Shown here piece by piece: positions 59,856 to 64,000 of a stretch of DNA of 64,000 bases. The DNA lies in the NCBI GenBank assembly GCA_016706255.1, contig JADJJZ010000030.1, positions 176,466-240,465 of the forward strand, written 5' to 3'. Each line of letters opens with the position of its first letter. Position 1 is the first letter of the stretch. The stretch is from Bacteroidota bacterium. Lineage in GTDB: Bacteria > Bacteroidota > Bacteroidia > Chitinophagales > BACL12. The position numbers were made by a program, and so were the translations under genes. A model generated the notes under the pieces. It made no database searches and was not told the origin of the DNA. It worked only from the letters and a program-made list of their open reading frames with translations.

Positions 59856-60578
59856 TTATTTTATTTTTAACAATTGCAATACCTCTGCCTTATAACTTTT
59901 GCCAATCGGGATTTTTTGTTTGCCAAGTTCAACCATATTGCCATTTATAGCATTTACTTTACCTTTATTAATAATGTAAGATTTGTGTATGCGGATGAAA
60001 TTTTGTTCGGCTAATAACAATTCCATGTTTTTTAATGTTTCTAATGTTATTATCCTTTTTTCTGAAGTAAAGATGCTTACGTATTCGCGTAATCCTTCTA
60101 TGTATAAAATATCTGAATAAAATATTTTTACCTGTTTATAGTCAGACTTCACAAAAAAATGGTCGGGTAAATTTTGAGTTGTATTATTTTGCGCTGGTAA
60201 GGCAGGATTAAAGTTTTTGAAATTACACCATTCAATAGCCTTGTTTGCAGCCTGAACAAATCGTTCAAACGGAATTGGTTTTAGCAGATAATCGGTAATG
60301 TCGAGCCGGTAACCTTCTAAAGCGTGTTCTGAATACGCCGTAGTAAGTATAATGGCCGGTTTGTTTTTTACAATTTTTATCAATTCAATTCCGGTGAGGT
60401 CAGGCATTTGAATGTCAAGAAATAAAATGTCTATTTGTCTTGCGTTTAAAATTTGCAAAGCGGACAATGCATTGGAACATTTACCTACAATTTCTAACTG
60501 CGGAATTTTTAATACATAATCTTCCATCAGCCGCAATGCCAGTGCTTCATCATCAACAATTAAGCATGAATATTTCAA
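59856..60578 (-). CDS. LytTR-type response regulator
   Basis: This 240-residue regulator has a receiver domain (1-115: acidic D9/D10, phosphoacceptor D55 in ILFLDIQMPD, T80, K100 in LLKPIPFERF) and a C-terminal LytTR DNA-binding domain (about 145-240: FVKSDYKQVKIFYSDILYIEGLREYVSIF...FIRIHKSYIINKGKVNAINGNMVELGKQKIPIGKSY). It acts with the sensor kinase encoded immediately before it; the coding regions overlap by four bases (ATGA), so the two are made together. Target promoters are unknown. Confidence 0.95.
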   Translation of the reverse strand: MKYSCLIVDDEALALRLMEDYVLKIPQLEIVGKCSNALSALQILNARQIDILFLDIQMPDLTGIELIKIVKNKPAIILTTAYSEHALEGYRLDITDYLLKPIPFERFVQAANKAIEWCNFKNFNPALPAQNNTTQNLPDHFFVKSDYKQVKIFYSDILYIEGLREYVSIFTSEKRIITLETLKNMELLLAEQNFIRIHKSYIINKGKVNAINGNMVELGKQKIPIGKSYKAEVLQLLKIK

Positions 60579-61594
60579 AACAAATCAATTGTAAGGTGAA
60601 CAAAAAAAACATTATCCCGTGTAAAAATATCCAAAACGAATTTTTCCGGATAAAGCAAATCTAAACGCTTTTTTACATTTTCTAATCCAATTCCGCCCGT
60701 TTTATCTTTTCTGCTTTCCGGTGGTGCGATGCTGTTTTCAATATTAAATTTTAAATAGTTTTGGGAGATGTTAATTTCAGCACGCAAAAAGCCATCGGTG
60801 GTATTCATTACATCACCGTGTTTAAATGCATTTTCAAAAAAGGGTATAAATAGTAATGGAGCAATCTTAATTGCAGCAGGATCTCCAATTAATTTGAATT
60901 GAACTTTGTTTTTATTTTCATTTTTTAACTGCTGTAAATCTAGGTAATTATTAATATACTCCAGCTCTTTAGCAAGTGGTACTAAAGCTTCATTACTTTC
61001 GTATAACATATACCGCATTAAACCGCTGAGTTTTAAAATTTGCGGCGCGGCCACTTTTCCTTCTAAATACGTGAGGGTATAAATATTATTTAAAACGTTA
61101 AATAAAAAATGCGGATTAACCTGGGCTTTTAAAAAACGAAGTTCTGCCTCCAGTTTCAAACTGGTAAGGGTGGCGGCAACTTCCTTTTTTTCGTACCATT
61201 CTTCCAATAATTTGAGTGTAGTGGTTACACCGAGCATAATAACCGAACTTAATACAATGGTTCCATAGTGGGCAGGCGAATACATTACTAAAGGATTGTT
61301 GTTGTTAAAACGGAAGGTATTATCAATGTAAGCCCTTAGTGGTGAAGTAATGGCAATTAGTAAAATTACGATGCCGGCATATTGAAAATACTTTTCTTTA
61401 AATAAGAAAGTATCCACTAAAAAGTAAAGATTAAAATACACCAACGGCATAAGCACGAGGCAATTAGCCAAATTGCGCAGCAGGGCTTGTTCAAAGCCAA
61501 GAAAACGCGCAAATATTAACGTCATGAGTGCTAAAAACAACACCCAAAACAAACTATGCCAAACGATTTGATATTTTTTAAGCACATTGCTCAC
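60575..61594 (-). CDS. LytS/YehU-type sensor histidine kinase
   Basis: This 339-residue inner-membrane kinase has four hydrophobic segments (about 12-33, 41-63, 72-89 and 113-130), with no periplasmic sensor domain, then the His_kinase domain. The phosphoacceptor is H162 in AQVNPHFLFNVLNN. The ATP lid region has FIPFFENAFKHGDV (N-box) and KTGGIGLENVKKRLDLLYP. The start is GTG; no in-frame ATG precedes the first membrane helix. An exact TAAGTTTG box lies just upstream (61599-61606, minus), so the transcript is nearly leaderless. It phosphorylates the LytTR regulator encoded next. Confidence 0.93.
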   Translation of the reverse strand: MSNVLKKYQIVWHSLFWVLFLALMTLIFARFLGFEQALLRNLANCLVLMPLVYFNLYFLVDTFLFKEKYFQYAGIVILLIAITSPLRAYIDNTFRFNNNNPLVMYSPAHYGTIVLSSVIMLGVTTTLKLLEEWYEKKEVAATLTSLKLEAELRFLKAQVNPHFLFNVLNNIYTLTYLEGKVAAPQILKLSGLMRYMLYESNEALVPLAKELEYINNYLDLQQLKNENKNKVQFKLIGDPAAIKIAPLLFIPFFENAFKHGDVMNTTDGFLRAEINISQNYLKFNIENSIAPPESRKDKTGGIGLENVKKRLDLLYPEKFVLDIFTRDNVFFVHLTIDLF

Positions 61595-61598
61595 CTTA

Positions 61599-61606
61599 CA
61601 AACTTA
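61599..61606 (-). promoter_or_regulatory. -7 box of the two-component operon
   Basis: Exact TAAGTTTG on the minus strand, four bases before the GTG start codon of the kinase. No convincing -33 element. Confidence 0.4.
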
Positions 61607-61818
61607 ATTATTTAGCCGGAAACGAATCTGTTTATTCTACGAACGGCTAAAATGTTTCTACTAACATCTTGTTTTAACGAAAAACAGATATGTAACCGGT
61701 ATAAATTCCCTAAATGGGCAAATTCGTATTGTTTGTTTAATAAAAGCAACCTGCTATTGAATATAATTTTTCCTGAATAACGAACGCAACATCTTTGCCT
61801 CAACAAAAAACAAAAATT

Positions 61819-62652
61819 ATGAAAAAAATGAAAATTCAATTAATTGCCACAACAGCATTATTTACTTTAGCATTATTCTCTTGTTCAAAGGACGAAGAAA
61901 TAATCACAGAAAACACTGATCCCGGTTCAGCTAAAATGGTAGCTGAAACAACAAAAAGTTACGACGATGTAGTTACCATGTCGGAAGAGGCCACCATTCA
62001 ATATATGGAAGACCCTAATTATACCGAATATGCATTTGGAAATTGTGTTACGGTATTATATGATTCCATAAACACGGTACTCATTTTTGATTTAGGTACT
62101 GAAGGTTGTATTGGTTTAGATGGACGTGAACGCAAAGGGAAAATTATTGTAGATTATAATGGAATTCCCCGTGAACCGGGCAGCACTATGCTGATTACCT
62201 TGGATAATTTTTCTGTAGATGGATATCAAATAAACGGGACATTAACTTACAATACAATTGATTATAACAATAACGGTCAACTGGAAATGTCATATGCTGT
62301 GACTGATGGTATTTATACTGAACCTGACGGCGATATTATTACACTTGAATGTAACAGAACCGTTACCTGGACAAGCGGAGCCGGTAGTGAAAACCTGTAT
62401 GATGATGTATTTGAAACAACCGGTGGTTTTAGCGGTTCGGTAGATGGTTATAACTATAGTGGTGTAATTGCAGAGGCAGTGGTTTTTAACTCAGCTTGTT
62501 GGGCAGAGGGCATTTATTATCCAATAAGTGGTGAAATACAATTAACATTTCCCGATAATATTAATCGTGCGATTAATTATGGGGACGGGGATTGTGATAA
62601 AGAAATAGCAATTACTATAGGGTTAAAAACCTATACTTACTTATTACCATAA
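61819..62652 (+). CDS. Lipoprotein of unknown function
   Basis: This is a 277-residue lipoprotein. The chosen ATG 61819 gives a signal peptide with lipobox LALFSC, Cys20 being the lipidated residue; the longer frame from TTG 61795 adds eight polar residues without benefit. The mature part is Asp/Asn/Gly/Tyr-rich, with repeated beta segments (FGNCVTVLYDSINTVLIFDLGTEGCIGLDGR, IIVDYNGIPREPGSTMLITLDNFSVDGYQINGTLTYN, ITLECNRTVTWTSGAGS, GDCDKEIAITIGLKTYTYLLP) and four cysteines after the lipid Cys, likely two disulfides. I do not recognise a family. It is divergent from the histidine kinase and might be its target. A terminator follows. Confidence 0.75.
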   Translation: MKKMKIQLIATTALFTLALFSCSKDEEIITENTDPGSAKMVAETTKSYDDVVTMSEEATIQYMEDPNYTEYAFGNCVTVLYDSINTVLIFDLGTEGCIGLDGRERKGKIIVDYNGIPREPGSTMLITLDNFSVDGYQINGTLTYNTIDYNNNGQLEMSYAVTDGIYTEPDGDIITLECNRTVTWTSGAGSENLYDDVFETTGGFSGSVDGYNYSGVIAEAVVFNSACWAEGIYYPISGEIQLTFPDNINRAINYGDGDCDKEIAITIGLKTYTYLLP

Positions 62653-62671
62653 TGTGATGCGTAATGTTGAC

Positions 62672-62703
62672 AACCGGGAGTAATTTACTCCCGGTTCTTT
62701 TAA
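62672..62703 (+). terminator. Terminator after the lipoprotein gene
   Basis: AACCGGGAGTA / TACTCCCGGTT stem of 11 bp with a 3-base loop, followed by CTTTTA. Confidence 0.8.
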
Positions 62704-62742
62704 AAACAATTTATTTATTAAAGGCCTTATAAATAATTTAAT

Positions 62743-63537
62743 ATGTGGATATTCATGACAGTGCTATTGCCTAAATTATCATTTCTTACAGGATGGGTGG
62801 CTGCTTTTGTTGTGTTACTCATCCGATATTTTTTAATTGCCGGATTTGCATTTTTAACTGTACATTTTATTTTTAAAAAACAATTAACAAAACGAAAAAT
62901 TCAGCAAAAGTATGTGCCTAATAAGATGATGGGCAAAGAAATAAAAGCATCAATAATATCATTCATCATTTTTGGCGCATGTATGTCGATGGTAATTTAT
63001 TTTACACAACAAGGTTTAACTAAAATATATAATGATATTAACCGGTATCCTCCACTTTATACAGCGGGCAGTTTTATCCTCCTGTTATTTATACATGACA
63101 CCTATTTTTACTGGCTGCACCGACTAATGCATTTGCCTATTTTATATAAATATATTCATTATTACCACCATAAATCGGTTACACCAACGCCATTCACGGC
63201 ATTTTCATTTCACCCGATAGAGGCATTTTTGGAGTTTTCATTTGTTGTGCCAATAGTATTTATAATTCCTTTGCATATAGTTGTGTTGATACTATTTGCT
63301 TTTGCCATGACTGCTATGAACGTATTGGGTCATTTAGGTTATGAATTATTTCCAATAGGTTTTTTAAAAACGCCAATTGGTAAAATCTTTAACACCACTA
63401 CACACCACGACATGCATCATCATTACAATAAATGTAATTATGGTTTATATTTTAATTTTTGGGATAATATAATGCATACCAATCATAAAAAATATCAACA
63501 GACTTTTGAAAACAGGCAACAAAAAATTAATATGTAA
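62743..63537 (+). CDS. Sterol desaturase/fatty acid hydroxylase superfamily protein
   Basis: This is a 264-residue membrane di-iron enzyme of the FA_hydroxylase family. The His clusters are complete: H118-DTYFYWL-H126-RLM-H130, H139-YYHH143 and HHDMHH (221-226), with HP and HLGYE in between. Four to five hydrophobic helices surround them. Such enzymes hydroxylate or desaturate lipids such as sterols, hopanoids, carotenoids or fatty acids; the substrate is unknown. No lipid-biosynthesis partner gene is adjacent. Confidence 0.92.
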   Translation: MWIFMTVLLPKLSFLTGWVAAFVVLLIRYFLIAGFAFLTVHFIFKKQLTKRKIQQKYVPNKMMGKEIKASIISFIIFGACMSMVIYFTQQGLTKIYNDINRYPPLYTAGSFILLLFIHDTYFYWLHRLMHLPILYKYIHYYHHKSVTPTPFTAFSFHPIEAFLEFSFVVPIVFIIPLHIVVLILFAFAMTAMNVLGHLGYELFPIGFLKTPIGKIFNTTTHHDMHHHYNKCNYGLYFNFWDNIMHTNHKKYQQTFENRQQKINM

Positions 63538-63584
63538 ACTATTTAATTGCTTGCACTTTTAACGCAGTAAATCTAAAAAAATTA

Positions 63585-64000
63585 TTAAATTACAACCACC
63601 TGTTTTTGGAATACTGATTCATCATGATTTTTAATTTGAACCACACAGGTGCCTGTAAAATCTTTAACCGTGGTTTGAATTTGTTTAGCATTAACAAGGC
63701 CGGAGTTTAATATTTTACCATTTATATCATAAACCACAAAGGTGCACTCGGGTGTAATTTTGTCAGAAATAATGTAAATTTTTTTATTAAATGAATAAAC
63801 ATTAAAATTGAAATTATTGGCAGTCATGTTTTGAATGTCAACATAACTTTCTAAACTACCGGCAGCAATAGGATGATTAATTTCGGTTTCATAAGCATAA
63901 TCATGGATAATAAGCCCTTCGGCACTGTCAATTACGCTGCAGCGAATCCATCCATAATGAATTTGTTCTTCATTATCCTGAAACCTGACGCCTAAAATTG
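63585..64000 (-). CDS. T9SS type A sorting domain protein, 5' end outside window
   Basis: This is the C-terminal part (138 codons visible) of a secreted protein continuing past the right edge. The frame stays open to base 64000. It reads FQDNEEQIHYGWIRCSVIDS, then LIIHDYAYETEINHPIAAGS, a pattern common in Bacteroidota extracellular proteins. The T9SS domain follows: VYSFNKKIYIISD, VYDINGKILNSGLV, FTGTCVVQIKNHDES, VFQKQVVVI. The ATG at 63827 lies inside and is not the start. Confidence 0.82.
   Translation of the reverse strand, partial: ILGVRFQDNEEQIHYGWIRCSVIDSAEGLIIHDYAYETEINHPIAAGSLESYVDIQNMTANNFNFNVYSFNKKIYIISDKITPECTFVVYDINGKILNSGLVNAKQIQTTVKDFTGTCVVQIKNHDESVFQKQVVVI

Noticed and set aside
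1..64000. tRNA, rRNA, phage, transposase or defence genes
   Set aside because: Intergenic regions were read for cloverleaf-like sequences and the proteins for such families; none could be supported.

Overview
This is an AT-rich chromosomal window from a member of the Bacteroidota. The evidence is mutually consistent: six proteins end in type IX secretion (T9SS) type A sorting domains with the NP-x-S/A...GxY-x(3)-I/L...K-I/F-x-K signature. Families typical of the phylum occur (DUF5686/CarboxypepD-like, DUF2147, CvfB, DUF6159, LytTR/His_kinase pairs, a Rho factor with a long disordered insert). Many genes have a TAnnTTTG-type -7 box a few bases upstream of the start and no Shine-Dalgarno sequence. 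I would place it loosely near the Chitinophagales/Saprospirales; the rank below phylum is a guess.

Layout. 0-4.5 kb: the end of a C-terminal processing protease, a PA/M28/PDZ peptidase, tsaB and a tandem ArsR pair. 4.5-7.6 kb: NAD synthesis genes nadA and nadD and two DUF2147 proteins. 7.6-11.8 kb: the main accessory segment, with two tandemly duplicated T9SS cargo proteins embedded in intergenic repeats (octamer-phased tracts, a GGGCTAAT/ATTAGCCC hairpin element and a GC-rich element). 11.8-15.1 kb: serS and rho. 15.1-18.6 kb: a B12-binding radical SAM enzyme with small unknown neighbours, including a 50-codon ORF. 18.7-23.9 kb: DUF1415, CvfB, DUF3817, DUF6159, VOC and a GCS2-type ligase. 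24-31 kb: a secreted GH13 glycosidase, a DUF1295 membrane protein, YceI, lipoproteins and an L,D-transpeptidase-like lipoprotein. 31-39.7 kb: a DUF5686 protein, SanA/YdcF, asd, a lamin-tail surface protein and a thioredoxin-like gene interrupted by an in-frame TGA. 40-42.4 kb: an OMP-like protein and an epimerase/SDR pair. 42.5-48.6 kb: one large alpha-2-macroglobulin gene broken by five single-base-type indels. 48.7-57.4 kb: a CPBP protease, a lipoprotein, a fused UvrD-type helicase/Fe-S nuclease, pyrophosphatase, a YfiT/DinB protein, GT3 glycogen synthase and a small T9SS protein. 57.5-64 kb: a vanadium-haloperoxidase/PAP2 protein, a three-repeat secreted protein, a LytS/LytTR two-component pair, a lipoprotein, a sterol-desaturase-family enzyme and the end of another T9SS protein.

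Most of the window is ordinary housekeeping and envelope content. I see no CRISPR array, tRNA, rRNA, transposase, phage or recognisable defence island. The most unusual items are the duplicated T9SS genes with flanks better conserved than their centres, the repeat elements around them, the two disrupted genes (A2M and TlpA-like), several perfect palindromes next to start codons, and the short ORF beside the radical SAM gene. I do not claim a new biological system.
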